Part shown: positions 1 to 9,574 of the stretch, piece by piece
How positions within the stretch are numbered: position 1 is the first letter of the stretch
How the letters are laid out: each line of letters starts with the position of its first letter
DNA from: Rana temporaria
Lineage: Eukaryota > Chordata > Amphibia > Anura > Ranidae
NCBI RefSeq assembly: GCF_905171775.1
Contig: NC_053491.1
Span: 334,075,952 to 334,139,951, forward strand
DNA: 64,000 bases
Direction of reading: 5' to 3'
The notes under the pieces: model-generated
The model's database searches: none
What the model was told of the DNA's origin: nothing
What the model saw: only the letters and a program-made list of their open reading frames with translations
Position numbers and translations under genes: made by a program

Positions 1-1139
1 TCGAATAATAAAGTGCCATCCACAGAATTTGTTTTGCAGCTGTTGCCGTCTTGTTTATTTAATACGAAATATGGAGCCAGACATGTATGGAATGCAGGAA
101 TTAAATTGCACAAGGAGCGAGTGCGATTCGCTGTTAGCTCAGACAGTTGCTACATATATTACTTTACCAGAAAGACAATGATTATTATCACTAGAATACT
201 ACTGTTAGCTGAAAGGGTTAGTGGTAACGTAGTCTTTCCCTTAAAGCTGGGCTGCTTGCTTCCTGCCTTGACCTGCTATAGAATTCTCTGCATTCCACAA
301 AGCTGATATTTAAAAAGCTACCCTTTTGTTAAAACCCTGGAGGCTGAAAAGAGTTCGTAAGGCACAGAAGGGGCAGAGAAAAATGGCAGCCATTGATGAA
401 CATACCCACCAGGCAACAGAGAAAAAGATTTAGGTCCTGACAATATGCACAGAGTTCTCTGTGATAATTTATCAGTTAATATGGTCCTAGCATCCAATAG
501 ATCTTTCTCACGTTAAAGTGGACCTTGCACTAAAATATCACTGTCTGCTTATTTAGCTAGGCCCCCTGCCCCATCTGAAAATGCTTCAAAAAAGGTTGAC
601 GTGTGATACTTTAATATTGTATTTTCACCCAGGGAACTAAGGAAAGAGTGATGACGGCATCCTAAGTAGTCAAAATCTTGTGTGAAGGCACTCCTGCACT
701 GTGCTGTAGAATCATTGCAAAAGATTTGGGGTAGGAAATGGAGCCTGAAGGATTGCTGATATCACCCACTGCAGTACTGAAGCTGAGGGTAAGGTAAGTA
801 TTTTAACTAACATTTTTCCCCACACATGTTTTTTTTCTTATGTGTTTATTTATTCTGAGTATGGGTTTTTAGTAATTAAGGAGACCTTGCATGGAGTGCA
901 AAGTCTTTTTTTAATTTAATGCATGCTTAGTAATGTGCAAACCTAACTCTGACCAAGTTGACTCTACATCTATCCCTCTGGGGTACACTAGGATGGGACC
1001 GGTCACGTACCCAGCATATGTTACCTATCGACGGATACCTGATCTAATCAGTGTAACTGATCCAGTTTAGGCCATAACTCAACAGTCCAGGCACTGGACT
1101 TGAATCTAGCCCATCAACCCCCTGATCCATTTCCAGAAG
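1..1139. other. No gene recognised (AT-rich flank)
   Basis: I see no convincing coding exon, RNA gene or complete repeat here. Open frames are short and uncharacteristic. Confidence 0.4.
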
Positions 1140-1340
1140 ACTGGTAGCCGGAGCACAACGGGGGGAGGACGGGAGGAGACGTTCTGCGCGCAGTTTACCC
1201 GAAACTGTGTGCAAATACCTGTCTTTAGACAGGTATCTGCACCCCCCTCCCCCTGAAAGGTGTCAAATGTGACACCGGAGGGGGGGAGGGTTCCGATCAG
1301 CGTGAGTTCCACTTTAGGGTGGAGCTCCGCTTTAAAGACA
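1140..1340 (-). repeat. Fragment of a TTAA-type frog MITE
   Basis: The block containing TGACACCGGAGGGGG and ending GGGTGGAGCTCCGCTTTAAA is the reverse complement of the left part of the element at 57765-58223. It represents one end of a high-copy MITE whose outer end reads TTAAAGCGG. The other end is not seen here. Confidence 0.55.
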
Positions 1341-1410
1341 AACAAGTCCGTAGAGAGATTGCTGCGAGATCTCAACACTCAAGGAGAACCGCGCGTGAGT
1401 CCTGTAACCC

Positions 1411-2231
1411 CTAGGCATGTGCATTAGTTTTCCTCCGAATGCATTTTCGTCCGAATTTCGGATATTTTCGTTATCATTTTAACAAATGAACACGCAGAAT
1501 CCGAAATCTGAAAGATCCGACATAAAAATTGCTTTATTTTCGCTACAACAGTTTGATATAGATAGGAGATTCGACATGACACTGACAATAGCAATCTGTG
1601 TCTATCGAACCTGTGGTCAAATGTGCCTAACCTAACTCTATTAGTTCAAGATTATTCTACATAGAGAGATTTGACATAGAGAGAAAAGATTAGACATTAT
1701 AGAGACAGTGTTGGGGTAGACCATTCAACATGAACGATGGAGATTCGACAGTGAAAAACATACAAACGTTCAATCTGTCATTGAAGGCTTATGGTGTCTG
1801 TTGAAAGAAGATTAGACGGAGAAGCTAAACTTTACGACGCCACAATCGTATATTTCCGGTCAAATGCTCGGCCGGTAGGCTATAGAAGAATTAGAATGTT
1901 GGTTGACTAGTAATAATTTATAAATATAATTTTTACTAGTGTCATACAACATTAGAATTCTTCTATAGCTTGTAGGCAGAACATTCAACCGGAAATGTAC
2001 GATTGCAGCGTCGTACAGTTTAGCTGCTCCGTCGAATCTTCTTAGAACATTCGACAATATCCATAAGCCTTTAATGACAGATTCGACCTTAATTAATTCG
2101 GATTTTCGGACTAATGCATTTTTTAACGAAACAAAATAAATAAAAACGAATTTCGAGAGTAACTAAATTTAATTTATTTTTGAGACGAAAACAAAATTCC
2201 AAAACAAAATATTTCAGTGTGCACATGTCTA
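1411..2231. mobile_element. hAT-type MITE with 8-bp target duplication and internal fold-back
   Basis: Termini TAGGCATGTGCA and TGCACATGTCTA are inverted repeats. They are flanked by a perfect 8-bp direct repeat GTAACCCC (1403-1410 and 2232-2239), the signature of hAT transposition. The interior forms a second large inverted repeat (about 1800-1913 against 1940-2045), so the element can fold into a long hairpin. It encodes no protein. A relative with the same termini lies at 60066-61497. Confidence 0.75.
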
Positions 2232-2239
2232 GTAACCCC

Positions 2240-3021
2240 CAACGGGATGTAGTCACAATTATGAGTGCTCAACAGCATGTGCAAGCCTGACTGACTACTC
2301 CCCACTTCCCCCCCAAAAGGAAAGCATGCACACTAGGTCTCCTGCCTACATGGTGGATATGGAATTTATCTGCCTACACTATATAAAAGGATTCCCCTCA
2401 ATGGTCAGATTCTCTTTTACCCTTAAGGAGCCGACTCTCTATCTTACAGTCTCCTACAATGGCACTTAGTGGGAGAACAGGGACACCATACAAGGCACAT
2501 CTGTGCCCCTCCATTAAATTTTCTTTGCTTTGTGTATTGACATTTGTTCCTGTATATGAAATCATGACAGCTGAAGTGGTAGAGAAGATTCTGGAATTTC
2601 CAAACCCATAGCCAGATGTAAAATCATAGCTAAGTTTGTAAGCAGGTGGAGGGTGGATGTTAAATGTTTAGATTTTACTAAAACATTCTACTGTATTTCA
2701 TTTGAGGTTCGTGGTTAGATTTCTGTGTTAGAATATTGCACTATTTAGTTGAACTTGCCTTGTTGAGGTGATACTTCCTGTGAGGTAAGAGTTAACACTG
2801 CTTGTCAGGTTTTCCCAGGCTTTTTGGAGAACTACTGGCCTCTGCTGGGGCAAACACTTATATAAAAAGGGAGGGAACCACCTTTTGGGGCTGTCATAGT
2901 TAGTACGACTGTCAGAAGCATGGTTCTAGTTTGCATGGCTCCCCCCGCCAGAACAGCCCGGTTTGCGCTCTCGGCCATCAGCTGAAAATTTTGATCAGGA
3001 GTCGGTTGGCTGCTGGTTTTC
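2240..3021. other. No gene recognised; TATA-like motif near 2859
   Basis: There is no coding exon I can support. The stretch contains TATATAAAAAGGGAGGG near 2859 followed by pyrimidine- and GC-richer DNA, which could be an old promoter or LTR remnant. The part from about 2900 together with 3480-3620 looks like a MITE split by the insertion at 3032-3469, because the motif ending GTGTGTACAGGGCTTA at about 3606 is typical of such ends. Confidence 0.3.
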
Positions 3022-3031
3022 CAGCATGCTT

Positions 3032-3469
3032 AACAGCAACTATATTCTCCTGTGCAATGTTGTGATGGTGCAAATCGGAAAAGGATTTAACATTCACAGG
3101 TGGATATTTCTGCACAGCCTTGCTGCCCTCTAGGACTGGGATTGTCCTCATAACACTGTGGAAAATAGATAAAAACAGAGAGCGCACTGGCCTAGTGCAT
3201 TATCCAACATAGATTTATTAAAAATAATTAAAATAAAGCTCTGATAAAGAAGGGTTACCTTCGAAACACGTCAGCTGGCAGGGGCCTGGTGAGGTCCTCC
3301 TTGAGCTAGAGGCTTTGACAAAGTTGGGAGTTTGTAGCCAGTTGCAGTGGCTTCATGAGCAAGCTTACTACCTACACTTGTGAGCAGATTTATTTTATTT
3401 TAATTATCTTCAATAAATCTATGTTGGATAATGCACTGGGCCAGTGCACCCTCAGTTTTTATCTATTTT
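3032..3469 (+). mobile_element. Ribozyme-bearing non-autonomous retroelement-like insertion
   Basis: The segment lies between two copies of CAGCATGCTT (3022-3031 and 3470-3479), a likely 10-bp target duplication. Its distal 310 bp carry inverted ends (AAAATAGATAAAAAC at 3159 against GTTTTTATCTATTTT at 3455-3469), with AGCGCACTGGCCTAGTGCA near the left end matching the start of the element at 8698-8999. A hammerhead-like motif sits at 3237-3276. There is no coding capacity. By analogy with ribozymes in Penelope-like elements, I infer a PLE-derived or retrozyme-like element. Confidence 0.5.
3237..3276 (+). ncRNA. Hammerhead-ribozyme-like motif (probably inactive)
   Basis: The order of parts fits a minimal type I hammerhead: AGCT (stem I), CTGATAA (core), GAAGG-GTTA-CCTTC (stem II), GAAAC, a two-base-pair stem III, GTC (cleavage triplet), AGCT (stem I partner). 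The core consensus is CUGANGA. The A in place of the catalytic G8 suggests loss of activity. The very short stem III matches the minimal hammerheads known from Penelope-like elements. Confidence 0.55.
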
Positions 3470-3673
3470 CAGCATGCTTGCCTGACAGAAGCAAGGCAAA
3501 CGGCCAACTTCTGTCGGATTAGCTGATATACACATGGGCCAAATGTCGACCGTTTTTCTTCAACCGGCCAATGTCACCCAGCATTCGGCCTGTGTGTACA
3601 GGGCTTAAGGCATGATAGTGCAATTGGCCTTTTTGGTCACTTTTGGCTAGATTGGGCAATAGGTTCACATATA

Positions 3674-3702
3674 ATGAATGAATGAATGAATGAATGAATG
3701 AT
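3674..3702. repeat. (GAAT)n microsatellite
   Basis: About seven consecutive GAAT units. Confidence 0.9.
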
Positions 3703-3928
3703 ACCACTGCCAAATAACGATTGAGAGCCAACTGCAGTTGAGCTTTTCTTTACTGCCTGCCCCCCTTGCCATAGAAAGACACTGCAAGATCAGCCGAGCC
3801 AAACCTGCAGAACCTTTGTCCTGTTCAGTGAATGGTCTACCAGCACATCTGATCACTAAAAATAGCCAGCCATAATGCTCATCATTCAAACCTGCTTGTA
3901 TCAGGCAATGATCATCCTAAACCTATGA

Positions 3929-4350
3929 AGCCTTGTACACACGATCAGTCCATCCGATGAGAACGGTCTGAAGGACCGTTGTAATCGGTTAACCGATGAA
4001 GCTGACTGATGGTCCGTCGCGCCCACACACCATCGGTTAAATAATTTGATTGTGTCAGAACGCGGTGACGTAAAACACAACGATGTGCTGAAAAAAACGA
4101 AGTTCAATGCTTCCAAGCATGCGTCGACTTGATTCTGAGCATGCGCGGGTTTTTAACCGATGGTTGTGCCTACTAACGATCGGTTTTGACCTATCGGTTA
4201 GGAATCCATCGGTTAAATTTAAAGCAAGTTGGCTTTTTTTTAACCGATGGTTAAATAACCTATGGGGCCCACACACGATCGGTTTTGACCGATAAAAACG
4301 GTCCATCAGACCATTGACCTCTGGTTAACCAATCGTGTGTACGAGACCTA
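3929..4350. mobile_element. Palindromic MITE with GTACACACGAT termini (copy A)
   Basis: The left end GCCTTGTACACACGATC and right end ATCGTGTGTACGAGACC are inverted, and interior blocks such as ATCGGTTAACCGATG are repeated in both orientations. Copies with the same plan lie at 38131-38551 and 55862-56147. It encodes no protein. The terminal motif GTACACAC is shared with the autonomous Harbinger element at 14880-22135, but the rest of the terminus differs, so mobilisation by that element is only a possibility. Confidence 0.65.
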
Positions 4351-4985
4351 ATACTCTTCAAACATATGGCTTTGCAGTGTTATGACCTTAGATAGTTAAC
4401 TTTAGAAAAGTTATTCAGACTGACACGTCGCCTCATTTGTCTCCAAGGGGTACTTCCATGGAGATGAGCTGAACTCGTAAATAGAGGAAATATTCATACA
4501 AACACTGATTCATCCCGCATTGAAAATTTCCTTGGACTAACTTACAAGCATGAAACAGGAGAATAGGCATTTTGGTGTTGAGTAAAGATAATGGCATGTC
4601 ACCCCAGGACAGGAATGAGACTTCTTTGCACACGAAAAAGCCCATCTCACCATGCTAATAATTAGCTAGCCTGGGGCCAGAGTGGAGCTAGGGAAAGGGA
4701 TCTTCAAAAGACCAAGATGAATTGTGAGCTGGGGTGGGGAGTGAAAAAGTCAGGGCTGGAGGGAGGAAAGTTTAAATGTACACATAAAAGATAAGAAGTG
4801 CATTGGCTTTTGTACCTACTGCTGTATTATATATATAATGACCTGAAAAGAGCCTAATTAGCTGCCTAAATGACTCCCACCATGCATATTTTGTAGTGCA
4901 ATGGGCACATCTGTTTGGAGAGTATCTTACCATTGTTCTTTTAATTCAGTACAGAAGAAGCTTTTCTTTCAGTGTATCTATCGTG
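4351..4985. other. No gene recognised
   Basis: Single-copy-looking AT-rich DNA. No exon or repeat that I can name. Confidence 0.35.
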
Positions 4986-4988
4986 TTT

Positions 4989-5700
4989 ACCCAAAAATAA
5001 GACCAGGTCTTATATTCATTTTGGCTACAAAAAACACACTCGTACTTATTTTCAGGGATCTCTTATTTTTTGGTAAGTACAATGATGATCTTAAAGTGGT
5101 TGTAACTGTAAAAAAATATAAAAAATACCCTGATCCTTTAAATCATGATAGACATCACAGTGCTTGTGCTGTGTCATTTACCCCTCTCTATGTTCCAAAA
5201 AACCTGAAATAAAATATTTCTTCTCTTTACCTCTCCCCTGTCAGCTCAGGAGTCAGCATTATGATATTCTGTAATCCTAAAAATAAACCCGGGTTAAAGT
5301 CATGGAAAAATTATGTAATCTGTTTTGTAAAAAGATTATATAATGTCCAGTGTGTCTCCTTTTGTAACTTTATTGTGAAAAATACCTTATTTACAGTGTC
5401 ACTGAGCACTCACGTGGCCCGCCAGAGCTCTTCTTCCCCGCTCCAAATACTGCAGAGGGAGAGGCCAAGAGCCACACTCCGAGCACTGCAAAAGTAGGAT
5501 CCGCTGATGTCAGCTGGGAGGAGAGGAGAGGAGAAAATCTCTGGTGGGTCATGTGAGTGCCCAGTTGCGCTGTAAATAAGGTATTTATCACAATAAAGTT
5601 ACAAAAGGAGACACGCTGCACATTAATAATCTTTTCAGAAAACGGATTACATGTTTTTTTATAAGGATTTTAACTAAGGCTTATTTTCGGGGTAGGGCTT
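4989..5700. mobile_element. AAAATAAG-type MITE split by a nested insertion
   Basis: The left arm ACCCAAAAATAAGACCAGGT and right arm GGCTTATTTTCGGGGTAGGG are inverted copies of a MITE end. The element at 5091-5673 sits between them. No coding capacity. Confidence 0.5.
5091..5673. mobile_element. TTAA-flanked palindromic MITE, nested
   Basis: It starts TTAAAGTGGTTGTAA and ends at a second TTAA (5670-5673), fitting a piggyBac-type TTAA duplication. Interior arms of about 90 bp (5330-5420 and 5545-5640) are near-perfect inverted repeats that include CTTTTGTAACTTTATTGTGA. No protein is encoded. Confidence 0.5.
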
Positions 5701-6700
5701 TTATTGTAGCCACCCCCAGCCGAAGTTCTATTGAACGGAACGCGTCAGGTTTCATGCTTGCTACTGCTCCCTATTTTATGTAATCACTTTTACTTGTATT
5801 CATCAAATGGTGATTGTACTTTTGTATCATATTTTTATGAAATTTTGGTAATTTTTGACCTACGCCATGTGGAGGCTTTTCTTTTTCTCTTTTGTTTTCA
5901 ACAACCATTTTTGCCCACTGTTTGTGGTCCGATCACCTTGAGAGGTGGTAGACCAGCACTGGATTCCTGTACATCACGGAGCTGCAGGAAGGGAGAGTCA
6001 CCGGGTTGGCCGTCCCGATATCGTCTGGAGGAGTGTGGAGTCCATTCTCGATGATTACAGGAGGAAACCGTGACTACAATACAAATGCCCTTACCTTTGC
6101 CTGCTTGACTCACCACTAATCGGTGGGTGAGTCCACAACCCATGGTAAAAGTATCTACCCCTTCCCCAGGTGGTGGAATCACAGCCCTTTATTGGTGATA
6201 TATTACTGAATCCCATGAATCATCTTTTTTCACATACATGTTTTAAGAGACAACTATTGGTGTCCCATCTTACACTGGGTTTGGAAATACCATACTGTGA
6301 TGAGTGAATCACTCGTAATTCCTAGTTCCTAATTTCAGCATATGCACATCCTTCATTGGACTTTTCTTTGCACATTGTGTCACTATATTTTTTTGGACTT
6401 TCATACAGTTATCAGTTTTGTTTGATTTCTATGAGTTTTGTGCACAATTGGTGTTTATATCATGTCCTACTGACACACATTATCCAAGCCATTCCCAAAT
6501 CATTCAATCAGGTTAGCTTAACAAGATCACTTTAGCCTTATTTTGCCATTTTAATACTGTCTTTCCCAAGTTTCCTGCCTGATCCAAACAGTTTTGAAAT
6601 GGACAGGGCTAAACATCTGGTTTCAGAGTAACTACACAACCTAATATATGTGGTTTTTGTACCACTTTGCTCTCTGTGTTCTCTGAAAAAAATTGCAAGG
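5701..6700. other. No gene recognised
   Basis: I see no exon, RNA gene or complete mobile element. Around 5720-6060 the sequence is pyrimidine-rich with short chance open frames. Confidence 0.35.
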
Positions 6701-6708
6701 GTATCAAA

Positions 6709-7130
6709 CAGGGGCGTCGGGAGGGGGGGGGGGGGCTGGAGCCCCAAATGGGTCGCCGAAAACCCCTGAGTCTCAGGCAACAACCATTGCATGAGGTAAC
6801 TCATTGTATGTATGTCAGGTAGGTCAGTGTATGTAGGTAAGTGTATGTATGTCAGGTACGTCAGAGTATGTATGTCAGGTAGGTCAGAGTATGTATGTCA
6901 GGTAGGTCAGAGTATGTATGTTTGATGTATGTATGCCAGTGTATGTAGGTCAGTGTATGTATGTCAGATAGTTCAGTGTATGTCAAGTAGGTCAGTGTAT
7001 GTGTGTCAGGTAGGTCACACAACCCCACCGCCCAGCCAAAAACCTCCACACCACTTCCTGCACCCCCCGGTACCAGCCTCGGACTTCAGACTGAAGCTCC
7101 TGGTCTTTTTGCCACCTAGCAACGCCCCTG
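6709..7130. mobile_element. hAT MITE with perfect 8-bp target duplication
   Basis: Termini CAGGGGCGT and ACGCCCCTG are inverted repeats flanked by GTATCAAA on both sides (6701-6708 and 7131-7138). A G-run and a GTATGTATGTCAGGTAGGTC minisatellite (6800-7020) fill the middle. There is no open frame of note. The perfect duplication suggests a fairly recent insertion. Confidence 0.8.
6800..7020. repeat. GTATGTATGTCAGGTAGGTCAG minisatellite
   Basis: Imperfect tandem units of about 12-24 bp built from TATGTATGTCAGGTAGGTCA. The array lies inside the hAT MITE, and frames through it are repeat translations only. Confidence 0.85.
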
Positions 7131-7138
7131 GTATCAAA

Positions 7139-7856
7139 CCTAAGAACTTTGCAATTCTTCAGGTTTAAATAGGGCTGCAGGTGCTAAAAGTTTTCCAGCA
7201 TGTTACTTCTACGGAAGTCAAACAACCAACTCCTGTCTGGCAGGGACAGCAACACAATGATCAAAATATTTTCATCCCCTGCTGAACCTGTAGGTGGCGT
7301 GCAACGTAGTAATATTTTACGCAGTTAGGTGCAATGGAGTACCTGTATTGAAATGGCACAGCAATAGTTCACAACAAACCTGGTGGTAAGGCTGCCCAAC
7401 CGGGAACACTCATGGTTCCAGTAATGTGAATAGAGCAGGTATCAGCTGAATTGACAGCATCTGTAAAGAGATCAGAGTGGAGCCTGGCCATCTAGTTCCC
7501 AAGATGGATGTTGTCCAAGCAGTTGTGCACTCGCACTTTCCCTCCTTGGCAGGAATCTTTCCCTTACTGCTAGTACTGTCCCTATCAGGCGGGATATCCC
7601 TTCCTACTATACCAACTCACGAAATGCGTGCCAAACCCGGGAGCCAGGGCCTTATATAGGCTCTGCCTGACCCAAGATGGCTGCTAGAGTCACATGGGGC
7701 GGCAGCAAACCAAAAGAATAGCTTTCTCACTGGCCCAGGAGACAATAGAGGAAGCTTGCCTCCCTCTCCAACAACAGTGCCACTGCGGAATAGTGCCACC
7801 CGCAGTGGAGAAAGTAGACTGCACCTGCCTAAAAACTAGCTGGTGGTGATTCCATA
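7139..7856. other. No gene recognised
   Basis: No coding exon supported. It may be part of an older interspersed repeat, but I cannot name one. Confidence 0.3.
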
Positions 7857-7864
7857 TCTTAGGT

Positions 7865-8405
7865 CAGGGGTGCCCAACCAGTGGCCCGGGGGCCACATGT
7901 GGCCCGCGGAGCACTCTGATGTGGCCCGTGACTTCCTGCTCTGGGATGGAATAGAATAGAATACTGTTTTTAAAGGTCAGTTTATTACTAAAATCACAGT
8001 GTATACATGGGCATATGTGTTCTGCAGTGGTTATTGGGCTGCTTTTAAACTAATCCATGGGTTACCTGCACTGAGCCATAGACTTCTGTTATTACCTGCA
8101 AGTTTGGTGAGCTTTCTGAAAGTGCACCAAACCTGAAGAATATAATAGAAGTCTATTGCAAAGTGCAGAAAAGCCAAGGGTACACTGCGTTGCACAGTCC
8201 GACCCAATTGGACCCTCAGTTCACCTCTAAGGGGCAGATGTAAACCGACTTGTGTCCTCCAATCCGATTCGGCTGTGTCCGTGTCCGCTCTGCATATGCA
8301 GAGCGGACATTGACCTGCCATCCACCCGCTCCACTGATTGTGGCCCGCGACCAGTTACCAAGTCGCTTAAGTGGCCCTCGCTCTTCAAAAGGTTGGGCAC
8401 CCTTG
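7865..8405. mobile_element. hAT MITE, GGGGTGCCCAACC family
   Basis: Termini CAGGGGTGCCCAACC and GGTTGGGCACCCTTG are inverted repeats. The 8-bp target duplication TCTTAGGT is perfect (7857-7864 and 8406-8413). Interior GTGGCCCGCG blocks are repeated near both ends. There is no protein. A right-end fragment of the same family lies at 46200-46277. Confidence 0.85.
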
Positions 8406-8413
8406 TCTTAGGT

Positions 8414-8558
8414 CATGGGTCTTCAAACTATGGCCCTCCAGTTGTTCAGGAACTACAATTCCCATCATGTCTAGTCCATGTCTGTGGATGTCAGAGTTTT
8501 ACAATGCCTCATGGGATGTGTAGTTCCGCAACAGCTGGAGGTAGTTTGAGGATCCCTG
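8414..8558. mobile_element. Second hAT MITE in tandem, sharing the TCTTAGGT target
   Basis: A 145-bp element starts CATGGGTCTTCAAACTA and ends TAGTTTGAGGATCCCTG, an inverted pair. It is bounded by TCTTAGGT at 8406-8413 and again at 8559-8566. The first copy is also the right target duplication of the preceding element. The middle carries CTACAATTCCCATCATG and its complement, so the element can form a hairpin. Confidence 0.8.
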
Positions 8559-8697
8559 TCTTAGGTGGAAGGCATGTACACTACAACAAATGCTATTGTT
8601 CTGCCTTGAGAAAAGCAGATGTGGAAGCATCTGCATGTCCTGCCGTCCAGCGCCCTCCTCATCTGCAATGACATACGTTTGGTAAGTTGGCATTCCA

Positions 8698-8999
8698 GAG
8701 ACAAAAAAAGGAAAACGGAGGGCGCACCGACCTAGTGTGATACTGATTGGTGGATTTTATTAAAATAGTAAAAACAAATCATAATACTCACAAAGGGAGT
8801 GTTAAAAACAGGCCTTGAGTAACAATGCAGCAAAGAACCAACACCATCGGCATAACACGATAATTGTTTCGATCCGTGACCGTGGCTAGGGCTGACGCGT
8901 TTCAGGGGAGAACCCCTTTCCTCAGAGCTAAGTGGTCTGCAGTCACCTTTTCTTCAAACACTTTTCCAAAAAATACTGGAGCGCAGGAGATTTGTCTTT
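8698..8999 (-). mobile_element. Ribozyme-bearing short retroelement with 14-bp target duplication
   Basis: A 302-bp insertion is bounded by perfect copies of AAGTTGGCATTCCA (8684-8697 and 9000-9013). The start ACGGAGGGCGCACCGACCTA resembles the element at 3159-3469. On the minus strand it contains a canonical hammerhead core (8891-8930). No coding frame is present. A long, variable-length target duplication with no TIR-type ends points to target-primed retrotransposition, as for Penelope-like elements or retrozymes. Family assignment is inference. Confidence 0.65.
8891..8930 (-). ncRNA. Minimal type I hammerhead ribozyme, canonical core
   Basis: Read on the minus strand: AGCT (stem I), CTGAGGA (fits CUGANGA), AGGGG-TTCT-CCCCT (stem II), GAAAC, GC loop, GTC (cleavage triplet), AGC (stem I partner). 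All invariant core positions are present. Stem III is only two base pairs with a two-base loop, the minimal form known from Penelope-like elements, which can act as a dimer. Predicted cleavage is immediately after GTC. Confidence 0.7.
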
Positions 9000-9013
9000 A
9001 AGTTGGCATTCCA

Positions 9014-9574
9014 ACCATACCTGTACCTCTAAACTAAAGCCTATGGGAAATCTTATGCTAGTCATGCACTGAATGAAATTCAAACAGTCCAGCAGGGTGT
9101 GTGGGCTCCTCCGCTTAACAAAAGTCGAATGTTTTGAATGTTTAATTGACTTATTTCTACAGGACATCAAAAATGTTTCCATTTATCAGCAGCTGCATCC
9201 GATTAGCTGCAGCCACTGATGAGTGTATTTTGACAACAGCGTATGTCACTGTGAGAATACAATATCCTGGGGGGGAGGGGGAGTCTTCCATCTATTTCAT
9301 TTGTGTGGAGGAAGGATTTTTCCATTAGGTCCGCTGGCTAAATGAATAAAAAAAAAAAAACTTCCATCTATGGCCAGCTTTAAGCTGGCTGTACACTGCT
9401 CAAATTGTAACCAATTCCTGTATTCAGCTAAAATTCAAGCAATAGGTGGCCCTGCTGACACCAACCTGACAAACTTTGATTGAGAAATTGAAGAAACCAG
9501 GTGGAAAAAAGTTAGCCATGCAGTTACTGCAGCCATTCCAGTTGCAGCCAGTGTTTGAGTATCGTGTCGCTCAT
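9014..9574. other. No gene recognised
   Basis: No supported exon. It includes a G-run near 9270 and a poly-A run near 9350. Confidence 0.35.
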
